A stretch of DNA of 6,106 nt from Deinococcales bacterium. GTDB taxonomy: Bacteria > Deinococcota > Deinococci > Deinococcales > Deinococcaceae. Where the stretch lies: the NCBI GenBank assembly GCA_014378225.1, contig JACMOA010000243.1, positions 1 to 6,106 on the forward strand. The letters are read 5' to 3'. The notes under the pieces were generated by a model that saw nothing but the letters and a program-made list of their open reading frames with translations, had not been told where the DNA came from and searched no databases. Made by a program: the position numbers and the translations under genes. This document shows, one piece after another, positions 1-4,736 of this stretch (positions within the stretch are counted from its first letter, which is position 1; each line of letters begins with the position of its first letter).

Positions 1-341
1 ACCCCCTCGCTCGAGTGAATGTTGGGCAAATTTCCGCTGCCGTATGGAGCGTCTTGCGTCAGAAGTGCGCCGCTCGAGGCTGGAGTCTGAGCGAACTGGC
101 CCGCCGTGCCGGAGAATACGTTTTAGAGGGCTACAACCCACACACCTCGAGAGGAGTCACTCCGGCACGTTTAAAGCGTTATGCAAACGTGCTCGAGGAC
201 CAGAATCTGGCGCTACTCGCCTCCGAAGACCTGCACTGGGACGAAATCATCCGCGTGGAGCCTTTGGGTGAGGTTCAGGTTTACGACCTGACCGTACCAG
301 ACGGAGCTAACTTTATAGCCCAGGACATCTGCGTTCACAAC
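1..341 (+). other. C-terminal portion of an intein inserted in the DnaB P-loop
   Basis: The protein ahead of the helicase core ends in classical intein motifs. A block F-like stretch, VYDLTVPDGANF, is followed by IAQDICVHN and then Thr. The penultimate His and terminal Asn (codon 339-341) are the residues that carry out Asn cyclisation, and Thr at 342-344 is the +1 nucleophile. WDEIIRVEPLGE just before block F is also typical of intein splicing domains. The preceding roughly 70 residues are helical and charged, and could be the tail of a homing-endonuclease or linker region, but no LAGLIDADG motif is visible in this piece. The insertion point lies between the Lys and Thr of Walker A, a conserved site of the kind inteins favour. 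Four CTCGAG sites (10, 73, 146, 192) match the density of the host genes, which suggests long residence. Confidence 0.9.
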
Positions 342-1049
342 ACTGCCCTGGCGCTGGCTATTGGCCAAAACGTGTGTATGCGTGGCAACCAGACTGTGGC
401 GGTGTTCTCGCTCGAGATGCCTTCCATCCAACTTGTGCTGCGGATGCTATGTTCTGAAGCTCGAGTGGATATGAACCGGGTGCGTCAGGGCCAGCTCAAC
501 GACCGCGACTTCGAGCGGCTGGCCGCCGCCGCCGGACGCCTTGCAGACGCGCCGATGGTGATTGACGACGACGCTAACCTGACCCTCAACGAACTGCGCT
601 CCAAGTGCCGCCGCATCCTGGCCCAGCAGGGCAGTTTGGGACTGGTCATCATTGACTACCTTCAGCTTATGAGCGGTTCCAAGAACAGCAGTGGTGGCGA
701 GAACCGTCAGCAAGAGATTTCCAATATCTCGAGGGGCCTTAAAAGTATCGCCAGGGAACTGAGCATTCCAGTGCTGGTGCTCAGTCAGCTTTCTCGAGCG
801 GTGGAAAGCCGACCCAACCACAGGCCGATGCTCTCGGATTTGAGGGAGTCGGGAGCAATCGAGCAGGATGCAGACTTGGTGATGTTTATTTACCGTGACG
901 AGTACTACAACAAAGAAACCGACCAACAGGGCATCGCTGAAATCATCATTGGCAAGCAGCGCAACGGCCCGGTGGGAACCATCAAACTGCAATTCAACAG
1001 CGCCAACGTAAGTTTCAATAATCTGGCCGCAGAAACCTACAGTTCCTGA
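1..1049 (+). CDS. dnaB: Replicative DNA helicase DnaB, C-terminal part with intein end (5' partial)
   Basis: DnaB is the hexameric 5'-3' helicase that unwinds DNA at the replication fork. The reading frame is open to the left edge, so the N-terminal domain, the first part of the Walker A loop and most of the intein lie upstream; the GTG at 15 is internal, not a start. Counting the codon at 15 as residue 1, residues 1-109 are intein and the helicase resumes at Thr110 (TALALAIGQN), the Thr that completes a GKT P-loop. Then come FSLEM with its catalytic Glu (131-135), Walker B VIIDYLQ (211-217), the LSQLSR motif (256-261), DLRESGAIEQDAD (275-287) and the KQRNGPVG motif (314-321) with the likely arginine finger. 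The RecA-type ATPase core from the P-loop Thr to the natural C-terminus looks intact, so an active helicase after splicing is expected. It is not co-transcribed in any obvious way with the sigma factor downstream. Confidence 0.95.
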   Translation, partial: PLARVNVGQISAAVWSVLRQKCAARGWSLSELARRAGEYVLEGYNPHTSRGVTPARLKRYANVLEDQNLALLASEDLHWDEIIRVEPLGEVQVYDLTVPDGANFIAQDICVHNTALALAIGQNVCMRGNQTVAVFSLEMPSIQLVLRMLCSEARVDMNRVRQGQLNDRDFERLAAAAGRLADAPMVIDDDANLTLNELRSKCRRILAQQGSLGLVIIDYLQLMSGSKNSSGGENRQQEISNISRGLKSIARELSIPVLVLSQLSRAVESRPNHRPMLSDLRESGAIEQDADLVMFIYRDEYYNKETDQQGIAEIIIGKQRNGPVGTIKLQFNSANVSFNNLAAETYSS

Positions 1050-1096
1050 GCTGCTGATAGCGCCCAGTCTTGCGTAAAAACGACTTTTCCGCTCGA

Positions 1097-1123
1097 AAAA
1101 ATCTTGAAACATACAAGATTTTT
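1097..1123. terminator. Putative factor-independent terminator after dnaB
   Basis: A perfect 10-bp stem, AAAAATCTTG (1097-1106) with CAAGATTTTT (1114-1123), closes a 7-base loop 48 bases after the dnaB stop. Pairing continues through a one-base bulge with CG at 1094-1095 and 1124-1125. The T-run at the 3' side and A-run at the 5' side would allow it to act in either direction. The stem is AT-rich, so termination strength is uncertain; it could instead be an operator. Confidence 0.45.
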
Positions 1124-1154
1124 CGGATTCCGTATAATTCTTTAGTTCCGAAAA
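1109..1154 (+). promoter_or_regulatory. Candidate promoter -10 box within an inverted repeat, upstream of the sigma factor
   Basis: A consensus TATAAT lies at 1133-1138, about 125 bases before the sigma-factor start. The hexamer at the usual 17-base spacing (CATACA, 1110-1115) is a poor -35 match; the better TTGAAA at 1104 is 23 bases away, which is too far. The box lies between the arms of an 8-bp perfect inverted repeat, TTTTCGGA (1120-1127) and TCCGAAAA (1147-1154), so a repressor or activator could bind around it. Only the sequence match supports this. Confidence 0.35.
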
Positions 1155-1263
1155 GCCCTCAGCAGCACAAATCCAAAATCTGCGGCTCAGGGTATAGCCT
1201 TGTATGATAGAGCGGGGAAACCATTAACCCCACACAGATGAATGGATTAAAAAGTGAGGCGTT

Positions 1264-1797
1264 ATGGAAGAAACCGATGAGCAACTGATTGCCCGAATGG
1301 CGCAGAAGGATGAATCCGCTCTGCTCGAGTTGCACCGCCGCTACTCGCGCTACCTGATGGCAATGGCGCGGCGCATGATGACCGACCTGGATTTGGCTGA
1401 GCAGTGCATTCAGGACGCTTTTTTGAATGCCTGGAACGCCAGTAGCCGTTTTGACTCGAGCCTTGCGTCTGCCAAAACCTGGCTAGTTACGATTGCCCAC
1501 CGCCGGATGCTCAATGCCCGCCGGGACAGCGCCGAAGCCACATTACCGCTCGAGGAGTGGGATTCTCCTTCAGAAAGCCCGGATTTGCTCGAGCAACAGG
1601 TGGTCAGACGGGCAGTGGACACCCTGGGAGAGGAAGGAAAGCAACTCATTGAACTGGCGTTTTACCAGGGATACAGCCACAGTGAACTGGCGGTTTTGAC
1701 CGGGAAACCGCTGGGCAGCATCAAGACACAGTTGAGAAGCGCCCTGACTCAGCTTCGCAAACATTTCGGACAGACTGTGCAAGGAGGTGCAGAATGA
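1264..1797 (+). CDS. ECF-type RNA polymerase sigma factor (SigK/RpoE-like)
   Basis: This 177-residue protein has the size and two-domain layout of extracytoplasmic-function sigma factors, which direct RNA polymerase to stress-response promoters. Region 2 covers about residues 19-87, with the conserved helix DAFLNAW (51-57) and KTWLVTIAHRRMLNARR (71-87) for -10 recognition. After a short acidic linker (about 90-112), region 4 occupies about 113-166, with the helix-turn-helix HSELAVLTGKPLGSIKTQLRSALTQLR used for -35 binding. No region 1.1 or 3 is present. The ATG at 1264 follows GTGAGG (1254-1259) at a suitable distance. It overlaps the next gene by ATGA, so the pair is translationally coupled, as usual for a sigma and its anti-sigma. 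The activating signal and the target promoters cannot be read from this window. Confidence 0.93.
   Translation: MEETDEQLIARMAQKDESALLELHRRYSRYLMAMARRMMTDLDLAEQCIQDAFLNAWNASSRFDSSLASAKTWLVTIAHRRMLNARRDSAEATLPLEEWDSPSESPDLLEQQVVRRAVDTLGEEGKQLIELAFYQGYSHSELAVLTGKPLGSIKTQLRSALTQLRKHFGQTVQGGAE
1781..1789 (+). promoter_or_regulatory. Strong ribosome binding site of the anti-sigma gene
   Basis: AAGGAGGTG, an almost complete complement to the 16S rRNA 3' end, lies inside the sigma-factor coding region, six bases from GGAGG to the ATG at 1794. It fixes that start and implies the anti-sigma factor is translated efficiently relative to the sigma factor. Confidence 0.85.
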
Positions 1798-2504
1798 CCC
1801 TAGACGCAGACCATCTAACCGCCTACGCCCTGGGAACGCTGTCTCCCGAGCAACAGGCTGAGGTAGAAAAGGCGCTCGAGCGAGACCCAGAAGCGCAGCG
1901 CGAGGTCAGGGCCATGCAGGACGCTCTGACTGATATGGTGCTCGAGCTGGAACCCGTAGCCCTCAGACCCGACGCCGAGCAAAGCCTGCTGGCTCGAGTG
2001 AGAGAACAGACTTCATCCGTCCAAGCACACACCAGCGTGCTCGAGGTTTCTCGTCCTCAAGTGCAAAGTCAGCAGCAGCACCGCTGGGTTCTGGGTGCAG
2101 CGCTGGCCGGAATAGCCGCAGTCATCGCGCTGGCGGTGGTGATTCCCAACCTGCCTGCGGTGCAAGAACAGCGCATTCAGAGCGAGTTCCGGGAATACAG
2201 TAGTCGGCCTGGAGCGGTGGCCCAGCCGCTGCTAGACGCTCGAGGGGAGTCAGCGGGCCGATTGGTTCGCCTTGCTACTGGAGAAGTATTTGTGCTGCTG
2301 GATAAAGCCCCTGTGAATGCACGGGTGTACCAAGCCTGGAGGATTGAGAAGGGTCAAAACCCGGTCTCACTGGGCGTTTACAGCAACCGGAACTTCCTCA
2401 CCTCGAGAGCCGTTCCCAACGGTGAAACCTTTGCAATCTCACTCGAGCCACCGGGGGGCAGTGACCAGCCCTCGAGCGCCCCGATTGCAGTGGCACAGTT
2501 GTAA
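1794..2504 (+). CDS. Anti-sigma factor, RskA-like, single-pass membrane protein
   Basis: The 236-residue product follows the sigma gene with an ATGA overlap and has the layout of RskA-family anti-sigma factors. A cytoplasmic N-terminal part (about 1-75, beginning with HLTAYALGTLSPEQQAEVEKAL) should bind the sigma factor. One hydrophobic membrane helix lies at about 98-118 (WVLGAALAGIAAVIALAVVI). The extracytoplasmic C-terminal domain (about 125-236) has RskA-type sequence, including VYQAWRIEKG, a loop with LGVYSNRNF, and the ISLEPPGGSDQPSSAPI ending. The N-terminal domain has no Cys, so it is not a zinc-binding anti-sigma of the HXXXCXXC type. In this family, regulated proteolysis of the membrane protein releases the sigma factor; here that is inferred. 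The stop codon TAA coincides with the left end of an inserted repeat element, but the C-terminus looks complete. Confidence 0.88.
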   Translation: MTLDADHLTAYALGTLSPEQQAEVEKALERDPEAQREVRAMQDALTDMVLELEPVALRPDAEQSLLARVREQTSSVQAHTSVLEVSRPQVQSQQQHRWVLGAALAGIAAVIALAVVIPNLPAVQEQRIQSEFREYSSRPGAVAQPLLDARGESAGRLVRLATGEVFVLLDKAPVNARVYQAWRIEKGQNPVSLGVYSNRNFLTSRAVPNGETFAISLEPPGGSDQPSSAPIAVAQL

Positions 2505-2638
2505 TACCAAGTTGCCTTGAAGAAGTTCTATCTCTTCAAGTCCGAGTGGAGCGAGAAAACTAGAATACCGGGTTGCTGTTTTGTATTTCCATCCCGGTGC
2601 TTTTTCCAGGGTGGAAAGTAATAAAGGCAACTTGGTAT
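2504..2638. mobile_element. MITE-like 135-bp element with perfect 15-bp terminal inverted repeats
   Basis: ATACCAAGTTGCCTT (2504-2518) is repeated exactly in inverse at 2624-2638. One further base pair (2502/2640) matches beyond a mismatch. The interior holds three smaller hairpins: 2516-2523 with 2533-2540 (8 bp), 2567-2572 with 2593-2598 (6 bp) and 2603-2608 with 2612-2617 (6 bp, loop GGG). AATACCGGGTTGC at 2564-2576 is an imperfect direct copy of the left end. No ORF for a transposase fits, so the element would be non-autonomous and moved by a transposase elsewhere. It lies between convergent genes and contains no CTCGAG. I cannot assign it to a named family. A folded transcript across it could also act as a two-way terminator. 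Confidence 0.7.
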
Positions 2639-2664
2639 AAGTTCGCGCTCTGTAAACGCGGGTA

Positions 2665-2695
2665 AGCCCGGTGAGTGCTGTTCTAGCCAAGACGT
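2665..2695 (+). repeat. Dispersed 31-bp repeat, copy 1
   Basis: This stretch matches 4662-4692 at 24 of 31 positions without gaps, including the blocks GCCCGGT, GTTCT and CAAGACGT. It is noncoding and lies 26 bases after the MITE-like element. Its partner lies in the gap before yehX. Two copies in separate intergenic regions suggest a genome-wide small repeat family, function unknown. Confidence 0.55.
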
Positions 2696-2752
2696 CAAAC
2701 GCATTTTTGGTGTTCAGCGTTTGCAACCTCGCAAGAGGTTAAGCGTTTGCAA
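2696..2752. repeat. Direct repeats and small hairpins in the convergent gap
   Basis: AGCGTTTGCAA occurs twice (2716-2726 and 2742-2752), the second copy ending right at the yehW stop. Between them is a 6-bp hairpin, AACCTC (2725-2730) with GAGGTT (2735-2740) and loop GCAA. CAAACGC (2696-2702) also pairs with GCGTTTG (2717-2723). The hairpins could help end transcription of yehW on the minus strand or of the anti-sigma gene on the plus strand, but no clear T-tract follows either stem. Confidence 0.5.
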
Positions 2753-3487
2753 TCAGGCCCACGGGGTAATCGTCCGCTCGAGGTCTCTCAAGGTGTAGTC
2801 CGCAAGCAGAGCCAGCAAAGCGACCGCCACCGCACCCTCGAGCACATAACCCAGATTGTTCACGCTCAGGCCCGCAATGATAGGCTGGCCCAGGCCGCCT
2901 GCACCCACCAGGGGCGCAAGCGCGGCAGTGGCAATCAGCAGCACGAAACTGGTTCTCAGTCCGGCCAGAACCGCCGGAAGTGCTAGTGGTAGCTCGAGCC
3001 GAACCAACATCTGACCCTCGTTCATGCCCATCCCCCGCGCAGCGTCGCGTGCGTTTTCATTCACGCTCGAGAGTCCCACCAACGTGCTCGAGACGGTGGG
3101 CAGCAGACCGTACAAAAAGAGCGCCAAATATACCGAAGTGGACCCAAAGCCGAAGATGGGCAGCGCCAGAAACAGCACCGCTACAGGTGGAAAAGTTTGT
3201 CCCAACGCGGTCAGGCTCGAGACCAGACTGAGAAAGGGCTTACCAGTGCTTCTGGTGACCCACACCGCCAGCGGCAGCCCAACAATGAGCACGCCCAGCA
3301 TGGCCAGACCCGCCAGTGAGATGTGCTCGAGCGCCAATTGAAGCAGGGTGGCGCGGTTAAACAGCGGAGGTGGATTGCGGCCCATCAGCGTCTCGAGCAG
3401 GATTTTCCAGCCGTCTTGCCACGCAAATAGGCCAAATAACGCCGCCCACAGCAGCGCATTTTTAATCAGCGCTCGAGCCAGTTTCAT
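2753..3487 (-). CDS. yehW: Osmoprotectant ABC transporter permease, YehW type
   Basis: This 244-residue integral membrane protein is one of two permease subunits of a glycine-betaine/osmoprotectant-type importer. It has an N-terminal membrane helix (about 9-23) and a binding-protein-dependent transport domain from about 50 to the end. The domain carries LGQTFPPVAVLFLALPIFGFG (95-115) and the EAA loop DAARGMGMNEGQMLVRLELPLALP (148-171) that docks on the ATPase. GAGGLG (195-200) is also characteristic. The length agrees with E. coli YehW, about 243 residues from memory. The ATG at 3487 overlaps the yehX stop by ATGA, giving tight coupling. Substrate is inferred from family and operon order; related systems in the same family move choline, betaine or other compatible solutes. 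Confidence 0.88.
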   Translation of the reverse strand: MKLARALIKNALLWAALFGLFAWQDGWKILLETLMGRNPPPLFNRATLLQLALEHISLAGLAMLGVLIVGLPLAVWVTRSTGKPFLSLVSSLTALGQTFPPVAVLFLALPIFGFGSTSVYLALFLYGLLPTVSSTLVGLSSVNENARDAARGMGMNEGQMLVRLELPLALPAVLAGLRTSFVLLIATAALAPLVGAGGLGQPIIAGLSVNNLGYVLEGAVAVALLALLADYTLRDLERTITPWA

Positions 3488-4461
3488 GGTTTTCTCTGGC
3501 GATAGTCCATGTTAGCCACCGTCAAATCGTTCAGGCTAATAGTGCCAATAATGCCGCCCTGCGCGTCCAAAACCAGAAGCTCTCCCCCCGCCTCGAGCAA
3601 TCTGGACAGCGCATCCCTGGCGCTCAAAGTCCCCAAAACACTGGCTGTTTCTGACGTCTGAAATCTGATGTCTACTTTTGCCACTGGCCTCATCAAACTT
3701 GCCACACTCACCCGCCCCAATCTTTTGAGTTCTCGGTCTGCGCCCACAAAATCGCGCACAAAGTCGCTCGAGGGGTAGGCCAGCAGGTTTTCTGGGGTGG
3801 CGTATTGCTCCACCTTGCCGTCGCGCATCAGGCAGATTCGGTCTGCCAACTTCACCGCCTCGTCTATGTCGTGGGTCACGAACAGGATGGTTTTCTGAAT
3901 TTCGCGCTGGATGCGTAAAAACTCTTCTTGCAAGCGCTCTCTGGTGATGGGGTCTACCGCGCCAAAGGGTTCGTCCATCAGCAAAATCTGCGGGTCCGCC
4001 GCTAGCGCCCTTGCAATGCCCACCCGCTGCTGCTGCCCACCGGAAAGCTGCTTGGGATAGCGACTCCCAAATTTTTCCGGCTCGAGGCCCACCATGTTGA
4101 GCAGTTCCGCCGCCCTCGAGCGCTTCTTGAGCTTGTCCCAATTCAGCAAACTGGGAACCACCTCCACATTTTCAAAAATGGTCATGTGCGGAAATAGCCC
4201 AATCGATTGAATCACGTACCCAATCGAGCGCCGCAACCTCACCGCGTCGGCCTCGAGCACATTTTGGCCTTCTACCAGCAGCTTTCCGCCGCTGGGTTCA
4301 ATCATGCGGTTGACCAGCCGCAGCAGGGTAGATTTGCCACAGCCAGACGGACCAATCAGCACCACCAGCTCACCCTTAGGGACCTCGAGCGTGATGTTCT
4401 CGAGCGCCAGCGTGGTGCCGTAGCGCTTTTCCACACCTTGAAATTCGATGGCGGCGGTCAT
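3484..4461 (-). CDS. yehX: Osmoprotectant ABC transporter ATP-binding protein, YehX type
   Basis: The 325-residue protein is the cytoplasmic ATPase of the transporter. Visible motifs are Walker A GPSGCGKST (37-45), Q-loop Gln85, signature LSGGQ (139-143), Walker B ILLMDE (159-164) and the switch His197 in VTHD. DRELKRLGRVSVASLMRP (242-259) begins a C-terminal extension of about 70 residues that resembles a CBS module (LVLDAQGGIIGTISLNDL, 296-313). CBS domains in OpuA-type ATPases sense ionic strength or nucleotides, so this tail may regulate activity. The ATG at 4461 has no Shine-Dalgarno sequence; an upstream 46-codon ORF ends on it with an ATGA overlap, so coupling is likely. The stop overlaps the yehW start by ATGA. 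No catalytic residue is missing. Confidence 0.92.
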   Translation of the reverse strand: MTAAIEFQGVEKRYGTTLALENITLEVPKGELVVLIGPSGCGKSTLLRLVNRMIEPSGGKLLVEGQNVLEADAVRLRRSIGYVIQSIGLFPHMTIFENVEVVPSLLNWDKLKKRSRAAELLNMVGLEPEKFGSRYPKQLSGGQQQRVGIARALAADPQILLMDEPFGAVDPITRERLQEEFLRIQREIQKTILFVTHDIDEAVKLADRICLMRDGKVEQYATPENLLAYPSSDFVRDFVGADRELKRLGRVSVASLMRPVAKVDIRFQTSETASVLGTLSARDALSRLLEAGGELLVLDAQGGIIGTISLNDLTVANMDYRQRKP

Positions 4462-4598
4462 GGTTTGTATGACCCGAAAGACAGAAGTTTCGGGTTCTCG
4501 AGTTTAAGTTCTCGGTTCTCGGTTTTCGGTTTTCGGTTAACCAGAACACCCTCGAGCGCGTAGTTCACAGCAGTTTTTAAATAATAAACACTGTCCAT
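4458..4598 (-). CDS. Small ORF (46 codons) coupled to yehX, unrecognised
   Basis: On the minus strand an ATG at 4598 opens 46 codons ending in TGA at 4460-4458, overlapping the yehX ATG by ATGA. AGGAGG (4612-4607) stands 8 bases ahead of the start, while yehX itself lacks such a site. The product starts MDSVYYLKTAVNYALEGVLV, a mildly amphipathic stretch, and continues as a charged, Lys/Glu/Asn/Pro-rich tail made largely by a heptanucleotide tandem repeat. I recognise no domain. Both CTCGAG sites in the yehY-yehX gap fall inside it, each read as Leu-Glu, as expected if it behaves like coding sequence here. It may be a leader peptide that delivers ribosomes to yehX, a real small protein, or a remnant of a larger gene. 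Its existence as a protein is inference. Confidence 0.5.
   Translation of the reverse strand: MDSVYYLKTAVNYALEGVLVNRKPKTENRELKLENPKLLSFGSYKP
4473..4494 (-). promoter_or_regulatory. Hairpin just upstream of the yehX start
   Basis: CCCGAAA (4473-4479) and TTTCGGG (4488-4494) form a perfect 7-bp stem with an 8-base loop. In the minus-strand transcript it sits 11 bases before the yehX ATG, inside the end of the small ORF. Translation of the small ORF would melt it; without that, it would hinder initiation at yehX. Confidence 0.45.
4509..4536 (-). repeat. Heptanucleotide tandem repeat, four copies
   Basis: On the plus strand the unit reads TTCTCGG, TTCTCGG, TTTTCGG, TTTTCGG; on the transcribed minus strand it is CCGAAAA twice, then CCGAGAA twice. 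It lies inside the small ORF ahead of yehX. Because seven is not a multiple of three, gain or loss of one copy would shift the small ORF out of frame and destroy its ATGA junction with yehX. Confidence 0.85.
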
Positions 4599-4606
4599 CA
4601 AGAATT

Positions 4607-4612
4607 CCTCCT
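4607..4612 (-). promoter_or_regulatory. Strong ribosome binding site of the small ORF
   Basis: The minus strand reads AGGAGG, with eight bases to the ATG at 4598. It is the only strong Shine-Dalgarno match between the yehY stop and yehX, and it decides the small-ORF start. It is 146 bases from the yehX ATG, too far to serve yehX directly. Confidence 0.7.
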
Positions 4613-4625
4613 AACACACCATCTC

Positions 4626-4724
4626 AACTGACCACTGGCGGACAGGCCCGATAGGCGAGCAGGCCCGGTAGGTGCCGTTCTGCTCAAGACGTGCCGCTTT
4701 GTCCAAGACAAAAACTGACCACTG
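4626..4724. repeat. Direct repeats bracketing a 75-bp noncoding segment after yehY
   Basis: AACTGACCACTG occurs exactly at 4626-4637 and 4713-4724. Between them are a near-tandem repeat with 17-base period (AGGCCCGATAGG at 4644-4655, AGGCCCGGTAGG at 4661-4672), the second copy of the dispersed 31-bp repeat, and an inverted repeat TTTGTC (4698-4703) with GACAAA (4707-4712). The 12-bp direct repeats could be a target duplication around a small inserted repeat, or the product of slippage. No convincing promoter is seen here. Confidence 0.5.
4662..4692 (+). repeat. Dispersed 31-bp repeat, copy 2
   Basis: This is the partner of 2665-2695, identical at 24 of 31 positions in the same orientation. 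Here it lies inside the segment bracketed by 12-bp direct repeats, between yehY and the small ORF. Confidence 0.55.
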
Positions 4725-4736
4725 AAAACCCGAACC

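Noticed and set aside
15..17. GTG at 15 as the start of the helicase gene
   Set aside because: The frame is open to the left edge and the position is inside an intein, so no start is expected there.
447..1112. A 221-codon open frame on the minus strand opposite dnaB
   Set aside because: It is fully antisense to conserved helicase motifs, has no domain-like sequence and no ribosome site, so it is a shadow of the dnaB codon pattern.
1104..1138. TTGAAA paired with TATAAT as a promoter
   Set aside because: The 23-base spacing is too long for a sigma-70 type promoter, and TTGAAA is part of a hairpin; only the -10 box was kept, at low confidence.
2439..2726. A 95-codon minus-strand open frame across the MITE-like element
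   Set aside because: It runs from the repeat region into the antisense of the anti-sigma gene and has no ribosome site or recognisable content; not a transposase.
3536..4141. A 201-codon open frame on the minus strand overlapping yehX in another phase
   Set aside because: The yehX frame carries every ABC ATPase motif; the alternative frame gives a low-complexity Gly/Arg-rich product without a fold.
4509..4672. A possible CRISPR array in the repeats before yehX
   Set aside because: The heptad units are contiguous without spacers, and the 17-base repeat has only two copies; no array structure exists.
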